From positions 1 to 39,939 of the forward strand of contig JAGBSP010000022.1 in NCBI GenBank assembly GCA_017631855.1: DNA of 39,939 bases, written 5' to 3'. A program made the translations under genes and the position numbers. The stretch comes from Clostridia bacterium (GTDB lineage Bacteria; Bacillota; Clostridia; Oscillospirales; CAG-272). The notes under the pieces were generated by a model. That model ran no database searches, was not told where the DNA came from, and saw nothing but the letters and a program-made list of their open reading frames with translations. Below, one piece after another: positions 6,882 to 14,470 of the stretch. The number at the start of each line of letters is the position of its first letter. The stretch's first letter is position 1.

Positions 6882-8969
6882 ATGAAGAAGGAACTGAATT
6901 ACCAATTCCGTCAGCGCATGTCGATCGTTCACCAGCCCGATCGCCGCGATCCCGCAAAGAAGCCGACGGAAAACCAGATTGAATTTGACTCGTCCTGGAC
7001 GATTACCATTCCCCGCAGTGCCGACGTCGTTCTGAAGAACGCCTGCCGCGACCTTGAGGATTATTTCTTTACCTCGATGGGAGTTTCGCCTCGCGTGATG
7101 TTTGAGGACGAAGCTTCGGATAAGCAGATCGTTTACGCGATCGACGCTTCTCTTCCCGAAAACTCTTACCGTCTGACGGTGACCGACGAGAAGGTGATCC
7201 TTTGCGGAAAGACCACCCGTGACGCCGCACAGGCAGGCTACTTTATTGAGGACCTGATGAACCTCGACGAGGCTCCCGTGCTGGAAAAGCAGGAGATCGT
7301 TCGTACCTCGCTCTTCAATCCCCGTATGATCCACTCGGGCTATGGACTTGATATGTTCCCCGAGGAATACCTTCGTCACGTGGCACACTCGGGCATCACC
7401 TCGCTCCTACTCTTTGTCAACGACGTAGACGACACCCCTCACGGCTATCAGGATTTCAACGATCTCTGCTGTCGAGCTGCGGCTTGGGGTGTTGACGTAT
7501 ATGCTTACAGCTATCACGCAAACTGCCTTCACCCCGACGATCCCGGTGCCGAGGAGTTCTATGAGAACCTCTACGGTCGCCTCTTTGACCGTTGCCCCTA
7601 CTTCCGCGGCATCATCTTCGTGGGCGAGTCCTGCGAGTTCCCGAGTAAGGACCCCCACACGACGGGTATCCGCCGTCGGGACAACGTGGACGAGAACGGA
7701 AACCGTATCAAAGAAGGAGTCAACCCCGGTTGGTGGCCCTGCTATGACTATCCCGATTGGCTGAATCTGATTAAGAAGATCATCTTCAAGCGCAAGCCCG
7801 ACGCAGACATCGTTTTCTGGTCCTACAACTGGGGCGCTGTTGAGCCCGAATACCGCGAGGCACTCGTCAAGAATCTTCCTCAGGATATCACGCTTCAGGC
7901 AACCTTCGAGATGTGCACCTTCCTGGAGATCGGCGGCGTTACCAACAAGACGACCGACTACACCCTCTTCTTTGAAGGCCCCGGTACGTATTTCTCGACC
8001 GAGTCGGTCTTTGCCAAGAACCGCGGTCTGAAGCTCTATTCGATGACCAACACCGCAGGTCGCACCTGGGACCTCGGTGTCATTCCCTACGTTCCCGCTC
8101 CCTATCAGTGGATCAAGCGTTACAAGGGAATGCTGAAGGCAAACAAGGAAGTTGGTCTTTGCGGAACGATGGATTCCCACCACTTCGGCTTTACACCCTC
8201 GTTTATCTCGGATCTTGCAAAGTGGGCATTCCACACGCCCGAGGTCGATCTTGACGCGGTTCTTCACCGCATTGCCGCGCGTGACTTTACTGCCGAGTCG
8301 GCAAACACGGTTTGCGACGCATATAAGGAATGGAGTGAGGGTATTACCCACCTGATCTCGACGCACCCCGACCAGTACGGTCCGTTCCGTATCGGTCCTT
8401 CCTATCCGTTCATTCTCTTTGATCACGCCGACGTGGTCATTCCCGACGTGCCCTACTCGCACTTTGGCGGTAACGGAATTACCGAGCCCGTCTACAAGTC
8501 GCGTCCTCCGAAGCTCGAGAGCGAATACGACTTCAAGAAGTTCAACTTCGAGATCGACAATTTCTACGAGGTTGCCGAATATTACGATCGCGGCTACAAG
8601 ATGCTGGAAGAAATTCTTCCCACCGTCCCCGAGAAGAAGCGCGACCACGCTCGCCGCATTACGAACCTCGGTCACTTCATTGCCAACGCGGCACGCACCT
8701 CGGCAAACGTCAAGGTCTTTGTCAAGGGCAAGCAGAAGCTGCTTGACGTCCACGGTGAGGAAAGAAACCGCCTGATCGACGAAATGCTTGAGCTTTGCCG
8801 CCGTGAGGAAGCAAACGCGCTTGACACGATTCCGCTCGTGGAATTCGACTCGCACCTCGGCTTTGAGCCCTCGATGGAATATATGTGCGACCGCGCACAC
8901 ATCGAATGGAAGCTCGGTCTTCTCCGCGAACTGATGGAGAAGGAGCTCCCCTCTTACTACGAGAAATAA
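6882..8969 (+). CDS. Glycoside-hydrolase-like protein, GH20/GH67-type fold, second paralogue
   Basis: This 695-residue protein is collinear with the gene at 4591 over its whole length and is very similar to it in both protein and DNA. It keeps the N-terminal alpha/beta domain, the barrel motifs VGESCEFPSKD and TFEMCT, and the helical tail ending in ELPSYYEK. Differences cluster in loops, for example in the segment after GESCEFPSKD and near residues 555-575, where this copy has a few extra residues. That suggests a shifted substrate preference after tandem duplication. The start at 6882 follows GGGAGGACTTT; an in-frame ATG 42 bases upstream lacks a ribosome site. It has a separate promoter and terminator. 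No signal peptide is seen. Substrate unknown; a cytosolic exo-glycosidase in the rhamnosidase/esterase block is the most economical guess. Confidence 0.7.
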   Translation: MKKELNYQFRQRMSIVHQPDRRDPAKKPTENQIEFDSSWTITIPRSADVVLKNACRDLEDYFFTSMGVSPRVMFEDEASDKQIVYAIDASLPENSYRLTVTDEKVILCGKTTRDAAQAGYFIEDLMNLDEAPVLEKQEIVRTSLFNPRMIHSGYGLDMFPEEYLRHVAHSGITSLLLFVNDVDDTPHGYQDFNDLCCRAAAWGVDVYAYSYHANCLHPDDPGAEEFYENLYGRLFDRCPYFRGIIFVGESCEFPSKDPHTTGIRRRDNVDENGNRIKEGVNPGWWPCYDYPDWLNLIKKIIFKRKPDADIVFWSYNWGAVEPEYREALVKNLPQDITLQATFEMCTFLEIGGVTNKTTDYTLFFEGPGTYFSTESVFAKNRGLKLYSMTNTAGRTWDLGVIPYVPAPYQWIKRYKGMLKANKEVGLCGTMDSHHFGFTPSFISDLAKWAFHTPEVDLDAVLHRIAARDFTAESANTVCDAYKEWSEGITHLISTHPDQYGPFRIGPSYPFILFDHADVVIPDVPYSHFGGNGITEPVYKSRPPKLESEYDFKKFNFEIDNFYEVAEYYDRGYKMLEEILPTVPEKKRDHARRITNLGHFIANAARTSANVKVFVKGKQKLLDVHGEERNRLIDEMLELCRREEANALDTIPLVEFDSHLGFEPSMEYMCDRAHIEWKLGLLRELMEKELPSYYEK

Positions 8970-8975
8970 GCAAAC

Positions 8976-9014
8976 AAAAAAATACCGCAGAATTTTCTGC
9001 GGTATTTTTGTTGT
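8976..9014. terminator. Bidirectional terminator between convergent genes
   Basis: AAAAATACCGCAGAA and TTCTGCGGTATTTTT form a long A/T-flanked stem between the plus-strand hydrolase stop at 8969 and the minus-strand mgtC-like stop at 9021. T tracts lie on both sides. The core stem CCGCAGAA is shared with the terminator at 6676, in keeping with duplication of gene plus terminator. Confidence 0.85.
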
Positions 9015-9020
9015 TTTGTC

Positions 9021-9716
9021 TTACAGCTCTTCGACCGAAACGACTCCGTCGATTTTGGAAATTTGCGCGATCAGATTCTGTCCCGAATGCTTTCTGGGCA
9101 TCTTGATCGAAAAAACAGCACAAGGATGACGCTCCTCACCCGGGCTCTTGGTGATCTCCATATCGACGATGTACGCACCGGTATCCTTTACGGTGTCGAC
9201 GATCGTTCCAAGCTTATCGTTTTCTGCGTACTCGACGTAGAGGTTAAACACTCTCGCGTTCGAAACGATGAGATATTCGAGCTTGGAGAAGACGAGCTCG
9301 GCAAGCAGAATGATGATGGTTGCCAGCACCGCGCCCTCAAAGAAGCCTGCGCCGCAGCAAAGTCCGACAATTGCCGCCGCCCAAAGTCCTGCCGCCGTTG
9401 TGAGTCCCTTGACCTGACGGCGCTTGGTAATGATGATCGTACCAGCACCGATAAAGCCGATGCCCGCGATGACCTGTGCGCCAAGACGCGCCATATCGGT
9501 ATAAAGATGTAATTCAAGCACAAGATATTGGCTGGTCAGCGTGGTCATTGCCGCGCCAAGACAGATCAGAATATGCGTACGGAAGCCTGCGGGACGGCGC
9601 TTTCTTTCGCGTTCCAGACCAATACAGCCGCCGCAGATCATCGCAAGTACCAAACGAACCGTGACAGACAGCACGGTCAGATCGCTTCCCCGAAGGAAAT
9701 TCAAAAATTCCAGCAT
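9021..9716 (-). CDS. MgtC/SapB family membrane protein, downstream copy
   Basis: This 231-residue protein belongs to the MgtC/SapB family. Four or five hydrophobic segments occupy residues about 15-150 and contain the family motifs ERERKRRPAGFRTHILICLGAA and the glycine-rich GIGFIGAGTI followed by KGLTTAAGLW. The C-terminal 75 residues form a soluble ACT-like domain. In pathogens MgtC helps survival at low magnesium and inhibits F-type ATPase; in environmental Firmicutes the role is less clear. AAGGAGG precedes the start. The gene follows a second family member after only 12 bases and the two are surely co-transcribed. The C-terminal domains differ more than the membrane domains, so a hetero-oligomer is possible. 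Confidence 0.9.
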   Translation of the reverse strand: MLEFLNFLRGSDLTVLSVTVRLVLAMICGGCIGLERERKRRPAGFRTHILICLGAAMTTLTSQYLVLELHLYTDMARLGAQVIAGIGFIGAGTIIITKRRQVKGLTTAAGLWAAAIVGLCCGAGFFEGAVLATIIILLAELVFSKLEYLIVSNARVFNLYVEYAENDKLGTIVDTVKDTGAYIVDMEITKSPGEERHPCAVFSIKMPRKHSGQNLIAQISKIDGVVSVEEL

Positions 9717-9728
9717 CGTCGCACCTCC

Positions 9729-10430
9729 TTAAAGTTCTTCGATCGTACGCACACAGCCAAGCTCGGCAATGGCGGTCATCACCGCCGTGTGCGGCTTCTT
9801 TTTGGGAAGCTGCAGAGAAAAGATGGCAGTGGGATACACCGTTCCCTTTGCCTTGGTGATCTCTACGTCAAAAATACGGATCTCCTGCGATTTGATCTTT
9901 TCCATAATTTGAGAAAGATCGTCGGTATGATCAAACTCTACGTACAAATTGATATTTCTCGAATGCGAAAGAATGAGTCTTTCGAATTTCGAGAACACGA
10001 CGATGGTCAGAATAATACAAAAGCAACCGATCACCGCCGCCATATAAAATCCCGCGCCGATTGCAAGTCCCATACAGGCAGATGCCCAAAGTCCTGCCGC
10101 CGTGGTCATTCCCTTGACCTGCTGACGTCCCGTAACAATGATCGTACCCGCACCGATAAAACCGATGCCGTTGATGACCTGCGCTCCGAAACGCGACACG
10201 TCAGTGGTCACGGTATCCACTGCGGGATCAAGATGCCAAAGCTCACTCGTCAGCATAACACAAAGATAGGTGCTGAGCACCATCGTCAGCGCCGCTCCCA
10301 TACAAACGAGCATATGTGTACGGAAACCCGCCGCGCGGTGTTTTCTTCCTCTTTCAATTCCAATCAGACCGCCGCAAAGAGAGGCGACACCAAGACGAAT
10401 CAAGAGATCCCAAAATGATAAGGTTACCAT
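9729..10430 (-). CDS. MgtC/SapB family membrane protein, upstream copy
   Basis: This 233-residue paralogue of the adjacent protein has the same order: ERGRKHRAAGFRTHMLVCMGAA near residue 25, then GIGFIGAGTIIVTG and KGMTTAAGLW, then a soluble C-terminal ACT-like domain ending in VRTIEEL. The hydrophobic segments are at about 8-22, 40-60, 90-110 and 115-145. It is the first gene of a two-gene operon read from the promoter at 10499-10527. AAGGAG lies before the start. Tandem mgtC-like genes are known in some Firmicutes, but I cannot say whether they are functionally distinct. No M-box riboswitch is visible in the 60-base leader, so magnesium control by RNA is unlikely. Confidence 0.9.
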   Translation of the reverse strand: MVTLSFWDLLIRLGVASLCGGLIGIERGRKHRAAGFRTHMLVCMGAALTMVLSTYLCVMLTSELWHLDPAVDTVTTDVSRFGAQVINGIGFIGAGTIIVTGRQQVKGMTTAAGLWASACMGLAIGAGFYMAAVIGCFCIILTIVVFSKFERLILSHSRNINLYVEFDHTDDLSQIMEKIKSQEIRIFDVEITKAKGTVYPTAIFSLQLPKKKPHTAVMTAIAELGCVRTIEEL

Positions 10431-10469
10431 AAACTCTTCTCCTTTCCGATCCGAGTCTGTCGGTCACGC

Positions 10470-10523
10470 AAAAAAGCGAACCAATAGATATAATATATAT
10501 TATATCGTATTCGTTCGCTTTTT
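10470..10523. terminator. Long hairpin ending the htrA transcript and overlapping the mgtC promoter
   Basis: GCGAAC with flanking A5 (10471-10481) pairs with GTTCGC and T5 (10513-10523). The 31 bases between are AT-rich and largely self-complementary (AATA...TATT, ATATAATATATATTATAT). On the minus strand it lies about 25 bases past the htrA stop and ends in T6, so it can act as a terminator. It also contains the -10 box of the next gene. Confidence 0.6.
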
Positions 10524-10527
10524 GCAA
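10499..10527 (-). promoter_or_regulatory. Sigma-A promoter of the mgtC-like operon, inside a hairpin
   Basis: On the minus strand TTGCAA (10527-10522), a 17-base spacer and TATAAT (10504-10499). The -10 box is within the symmetric top of the hairpin at 10470-10523 and the -35 box is at its outer edge. Confidence 0.65.
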
Positions 10528-10547
10528 TAGATTTTAATGATTTTATT

Positions 10548-11975
10548 TTATGATTTTTCCAAAATGACCTCAAAGGTCAATCTCTGTCCCGACCGAAGCA
10601 CAGTAACAAGCACACCGTCTCCCGGATTTTTTGCTTGCACCAAGGACGTCATCTGCTCTGCCGTTGCCACCGGCTCACCGTCAAGCCCAATGATCAGATC
10701 TCCCTCTCGGAGCTTGATCGCCGCGTCGCAGGTATTCGTGAAAAACCGAACGACTCGCACGCCCGCAATTCCATCCAGTTCGTCCGACTCACCAAGAACG
10801 CCGAGGCGCGGAGCACACACGCTGACCGCTGACAGCACTTCTTCGGTGAGTACCTCCCCGCGCATCATTCTCCCAAGAATCTCCGATGCTCCGTCCGAGG
10901 GGATCGCAAAACCAAGCTCCTCAAAATCCGCTCCGAGCTTCATGGTAACGATACCAACGACGCGTCCGTACTCGTCAAAGAGCGGGCATCCCGAATTTCC
11001 GGGATTGAGTGGTACGCTGGTCTGCAAGAGCTTCATCTTTTTTTGCAGGATCTGCCCCGAGCCGTCGTAGATCTTCACCGTCCGAAGTCCGTAGGAAATC
11101 TCGCCCGACGACAGCGTGCCTGCATAATCGAGCGATGCAGGCGTGCCGATGGCAACGACGCGCTCGCCCGTGAGCAATTCCCCCGACGCGCCGAAGGTGA
11201 CGGCGGGAAAGCCGTTGCCTTCAATTTTAAGAAGCGCAAGATCGGTCATCTCGTTGGACGCGACAAGGCTTGCCCGAAAGCTTTTTCCCTCACTTGTCAC
11301 CACCGTGATACTCTCCATTCCCTCGACGACGTGTGCCACCGTGGCAAGATATCCGTCCTCCCGAAGAAAGAATCCCGATCCGACGCCGCTTCCGTTCTTC
11401 CCTTGCGTGCGGATTGAAACGACGCTCGGCGCATATTTCTCGTAAAGTTCAGGCAAGGAAAGCAGACCGCTTTCGTCGTCGTAGGGACGGACGAACACGA
11501 TCTTCTCCTTTCCCGTCGTTTCGCTCGAAACCTTCTCTTCTTCTTCGACGAGAGCTTCTTCTTGCGCGTATTTTCTTCCCAAGCTGACCGCAAAGGCGCA
11601 GATGACCACCGCACACAAAAACAGCAAGGTAAGGACGATCGCATATCGCGCGGTGCCGTGTTTCTTTTCTGTTTTTTGCTTGTTTTCGAACGGCTCCTTT
11701 GCGATTGCTTGCTCTTGTTTCTTGTTCGGTTTCGGCACGGGCGTTTTCTTTTGTTCGGCTTGCTTTGGCAGTGCGCTCCCACTGAGGATCGGCATCCCGC
11801 CCCGAGGCTCTCCGTCTTGCGGCGTGGCAGCATCCTCTGAAAAAATTTTGGAGATCTCCGCTTCAAGATTTGCTCCGAACGCGTCCGATCTACCCTTGAG
11901 CTCGGCAGCCTCCTCTCCACGAGCCCCCGCACTCATCTCTCCCGAATACTCTTCTCTTTCATTTTCCTCATTCAT
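10548..11975 (-). CDS. HtrA/DegP-type membrane-anchored serine protease with PDZ domain
   Basis: This 475-residue protein should degrade or refold damaged proteins outside the membrane. A hydrophilic, low-complexity cytoplasmic N terminus of about 108 residues is followed by one membrane segment (about 109-132), a trypsin-like domain (about 165-370) and a PDZ domain (about 395-473). The catalytic triad is visible as H215 (ATVAHVV), D245 (MTDLALL) and S328 (NPGNSGCPL). The usual GNSGGPL has Cys for the second glycine after Ser. An in-frame ATG 24 bases upstream exists, but GGAGG precedes only the chosen start, at 11-base spacing. It is the third gene after a response regulator and sensor kinase, recalling CssRS-HtrA in Bacillus. 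The cytoplasmic tail is longer than in typical family members. Confidence 0.92.
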   Translation of the reverse strand: MNEENEREEYSGEMSAGARGEEAAELKGRSDAFGANLEAEISKIFSEDAATPQDGEPRGGMPILSGSALPKQAEQKKTPVPKPNKKQEQAIAKEPFENKQKTEKKHGTARYAIVLTLLFLCAVVICAFAVSLGRKYAQEEALVEEEEKVSSETTGKEKIVFVRPYDDESGLLSLPELYEKYAPSVVSIRTQGKNGSGVGSGFFLREDGYLATVAHVVEGMESITVVTSEGKSFRASLVASNEMTDLALLKIEGNGFPAVTFGASGELLTGERVVAIGTPASLDYAGTLSSGEISYGLRTVKIYDGSGQILQKKMKLLQTSVPLNPGNSGCPLFDEYGRVVGIVTMKLGADFEELGFAIPSDGASEILGRMMRGEVLTEEVLSAVSVCAPRLGVLGESDELDGIAGVRVVRFFTNTCDAAIKLREGDLIIGLDGEPVATAEQMTSLVQAKNPGDGVLVTVLRSGQRLTFEVILEKS

Positions 11976-12038
11976 CAAAAAATCGGCCTCCGATCTCATC
12001 GTGTTATCTGATGAAATCTTCGACCGATTTTTGAAGAA

Positions 12039-13490
12039 TTATTCACCTGTGACGGTAAAATTAAAGCAACAGTCCTTTCCCGCTTCACTTTCGACCCAAA
12101 TCTTCTCTCCGTGCGCTTCGACGATGGTTTTGGAAATAAAGAGTCCAAGTCCAACGCCGGATTTATTGAGTCCTCTGCTCTTATCGCTCTTATAGAAGCG
12201 TTCAAAGACCAGCGGAAGGTCTTCTTCCGTAATTCCCTGTCCCTCGTTATAGACCGAAACAAGCACCTTGCGGTTTTTGAGCTTTCGAATCGAGATCCAG
12301 AAGGCTCCGCCCTCTTCGGCAAACTTAACCGCGTTATCACAAAGATTATAAAAGACCTGATGGATCGCGTCGCGGTCGGCAATCACCGTCATTGAATCCT
12401 CGTCGCACTCAAAGGAGATCTGCAAATTTTTCTCGTCGATCTTCTGTTCAAAGGAAATGAGGATCTGCCGTCCCATCTCACAGATGTCAAACTCACTCAT
12501 CGTAAATTTCCGCTCGCCTGCCTGAATTCTCGAAAGATCAAGCAGCGATGCCACAAGTCTTGAGAGCCTCTTGATCTCGTCGGACACCATCTGCAAATAA
12601 TATTCGTGCTTCTCGGGGGGAATCACTCCGTCGAGTATTCCGTCGATAAAGCCCGCGATCGAAGTCATCGGACTGCGAAGATCGTGCGAAACGTTGGACA
12701 TAAAGGTATTGCGCATCGCATCGTAATTGTCGAGCGACTCTGCCATATTGTTGACCGCTACGGCAAGCGCTGCTACCTCGTCGCGTCCGCGCACGGGAAC
12801 TCTGACGTCAAATTTTCCCGCCGCAAAGCTCTTTGCCGCCTCGCTGATATCACGCAGAGGACGAACCACCTTTTCGCTGATCAGATAGATCGCGATCATC
12901 GAGGCGATCAGAATGAGAAGTCCCGCGTTGGCAATGGTTTTGACGAGCACGCGAAGCAGGTCGGTCTGCAGTGCCGCAGAAGCACAAACGGCAACCTTGC
13001 CGCATTCTATTCCTTCGGAGTCATACAGCGAATCGACAAGCACCGAGTGTGTAGTTCCGAAAAACTCGGTTTCGGAAAAGGCGTGCGGCGTGCCGTCCTC
13101 GTCTGACGGTGCCGTCAGCCATTCGCTAGGGATCGCCCCCACCGCTTCTGCCGCCTCACACTCACTGCCTACCGAAAGGAGCATCTCTCCCTCGGTGTCG
13201 GTGAGAATCAAGGTCAGATCTTCGCGATGGTTCGCAATCGATTGCAACATCGTATCAATCTCGCGTTCTCTTTCTCCGATCAGCTCGACCAGCGATATCT
13301 CCCGCGTCTTTTGCAGTTGTTCCTCAAGATACACCGCCGTGGATCCCGCCGCGTTCTCCATCAGCTCAAGCTTGGTTTCCTCCGAATAGACCGTGATGAT
13401 CGAGGTAATCACGACGAGGATCATCAAAACGCTCAGAAGAAGGATCGACATAAACGCCACGACGTATTTGGCAAACAAACTCTTAAACAT
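12039..13490 (-). CDS. Membrane sensor histidine kinase, HAMP-HisKA-HATPase
   Basis: This 483-residue kinase has two membrane segments (about 8-34 and 184-206) enclosing an extracytoplasmic sensor region of about 150 residues, a HAMP linker (about 207-258), the dimerisation domain with phospho-acceptor H269 in SHDLRSPM, and the ATPase domain. N box (NLCDNAVKF, 382-390), G1 (NEGQGI, 415-420, with Asn for the usual Asp), F box (FERFYK, 429-434) and G2 (GVGLGL, 445-450) are all present. The stimulus is unknown; the downstream HtrA gene suggests envelope or secretion stress. GAGAGG lies before the start. It follows the response regulator by 84 bases, a gap that contains a strong hairpin at 13517-13549. 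Confidence 0.95.
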   Translation of the reverse strand: MFKSLFAKYVVAFMSILLLSVLMILVVITSIITVYSEETKLELMENAAGSTAVYLEEQLQKTREISLVELIGEREREIDTMLQSIANHREDLTLILTDTEGEMLLSVGSECEAAEAVGAIPSEWLTAPSDEDGTPHAFSETEFFGTTHSVLVDSLYDSEGIECGKVAVCASAALQTDLLRVLVKTIANAGLLILIASMIAIYLISEKVVRPLRDISEAAKSFAAGKFDVRVPVRGRDEVAALAVAVNNMAESLDNYDAMRNTFMSNVSHDLRSPMTSIAGFIDGILDGVIPPEKHEYYLQMVSDEIKRLSRLVASLLDLSRIQAGERKFTMSEFDICEMGRQILISFEQKIDEKNLQISFECDEDSMTVIADRDAIHQVFYNLCDNAVKFAEEGGAFWISIRKLKNRKVLVSVYNEGQGITEEDLPLVFERFYKSDKSRGLNKSGVGLGLFISKTIVEAHGEKIWVESEAGKDCCFNFTVTGE

Positions 13491-13516
13491 ACTTACCTCT
13501 CAAAACAAAATACAAA

Positions 13517-13549
13517 AGGGGAATTGAGCGCCCTAGCACCCAATCCCCC
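13517..13549 (-). terminator. Hairpin between response regulator and kinase genes, possible attenuator
   Basis: On the minus strand GGGGGATTGGGTGC pairs, with three G-T wobbles, with GCGCTCAATTCCCC, followed by TTTTGTATTTTGTTTTG. It looks like a leaky terminator inside the operon. It could lower kinase and HtrA expression relative to the regulator, or stabilise the upstream transcript. Confidence 0.55.
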
Positions 13550-13574
13550 ATATCGGTATGTTCTGTTTGGAGAA

Positions 13575-14267
13575 TCAGCCAAGAAGCTCAAACTTATAGC
13601 CGACGCCCCACACGGTCTTGAGCGTCCATTTGTCCGAAACGCCCTCCAGCTTCTCGCGCAGGCGCTTGACGTGAACGTCTACCGTTCTGGAATCTCCCAG
13701 ATAATCAAATCCCCAAACCTTGTCCAAGAGCTGATCGCGGGTAAAAACGCGATTGTAGTTGGCGGCAAGGAAATACAGAAGCTCAAGCTCCTTGGGCGGT
13801 ACGTCCACGGGCTTGCCGCGAAGCTTTAATTCGTATTTCTGATGGCTGATCTCAATATTGTCAAATTTGATCACGTCCTCATCGTTCTGGTTGGCGTGCG
13901 TCTGGTAACGGCGAAGTACGCTCTTGACACGGGCACTCAGCTCCTTCATATCAAAGGGCTTGACCACGAAATCGTCCGCACCCAACTCAAGTCCCAACAC
14001 TTTGTCGAACACGTCGCCCTTGGCGGTGATCATAATGATCGGCTTTGCGGACATCTCACGAATCTCGCGGCAGACCTGCCAGCCGTCCTTTTTGGGAAGC
14101 ATAATATCGAGAAGCACGAGATCGGGCTCGTAGATCTTGAAATGGCTCAACCCCTCAACGCCGTCACTGGCAACCTTGACACCGTATCCTTCGTTCTCAA
14201 AATACAGTTTCAACAGCTCACAAATATTGGCGTCATCGTCGATAATGAGAATTTTCGTATCTAACAT
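13575..14267 (-). CDS. OmpR/PhoB-family response regulator
   Basis: This 230-residue protein has a receiver domain (about 1-118) with acidic residues D10-D12, phospho-acceptor D54, T81 and K103, and a winged-helix DNA-binding domain (about 130-228) with the typical VPPKELELLYFLAAN and RTVDVHVKRLREKLE segments. It is the first gene of the regulator-kinase-protease cluster, read from a promoter at 14316-14344. GGGGAGG stands before the start. It presumably activates or represses its own operon and other envelope genes; I see no clear direct repeat upstream that would mark its binding site. The nearest named relatives would be CssR, ResD or PhoP types, but the sequence alone does not decide between them. 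Confidence 0.95.
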   Translation of the reverse strand: MLDTKILIIDDDANICELLKLYFENEGYGVKVASDGVEGLSHFKIYEPDLVLLDIMLPKKDGWQVCREIREMSAKPIIMITAKGDVFDKVLGLELGADDFVVKPFDMKELSARVKSVLRRYQTHANQNDEDVIKFDNIEISHQKYELKLRGKPVDVPPKELELLYFLAANYNRVFTRDQLLDKVWGFDYLGDSRTVDVHVKRLREKLEGVSDKWTLKTVWGVGYKFELLG

Positions 14268-14315
14268 AGAGTCCTCCCCGCTAAAATTTTCATTTTATCT
14301 TAACTATTATAGTTT

Positions 14316-14344
14316 ATTATAGCACAATTTTTCCATAATTGCAA
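14316..14344 (-). promoter_or_regulatory. Sigma-A promoter of the regulator-kinase-htrA operon
   Basis: On the minus strand TTGCAA (14344-14339), 17 bases and TATAAT (14321-14316). The surrounding 100 bases are very AT-rich with A and T tracts, as in an UP element. Confidence 0.75.
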
Positions 14345-14426
14345 ACCTTTTTTTACAATTTGCAAATTTTTTTTGAATTTTCCGTATTTTGGCACAAATC
14401 TATCACTTCTTCACACAACCGTCTCA

Positions 14427-14470
14427 AACAAACAAAGGAAGCCTTCCGAAGAATGCTTCCTTTGTTTGTT
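14427..14470 (-). terminator. Perfect 16-bp hairpin at the end of the acylation operon
   Basis: The arms 14427-14442 and 14455-14470 are perfectly complementary with a 12-base loop. The stem covers part of the stop codon of the lipoprotein gene. On the minus strand the 3' arm ends in TTTGTTTGTT but no pure T tract follows, so termination strength is uncertain. Confidence 0.65.

Noticed and set aside
10431..10498. M-box magnesium riboswitch for the mgtC-like operon
   Set aside because: The leader is too short and lacks the required helices.
14427..14470. T-box, riboswitch or RNA gene at the long perfect hairpin
   Set aside because: It is a simple stem overlapping a stop codon with no conserved riboswitch core.
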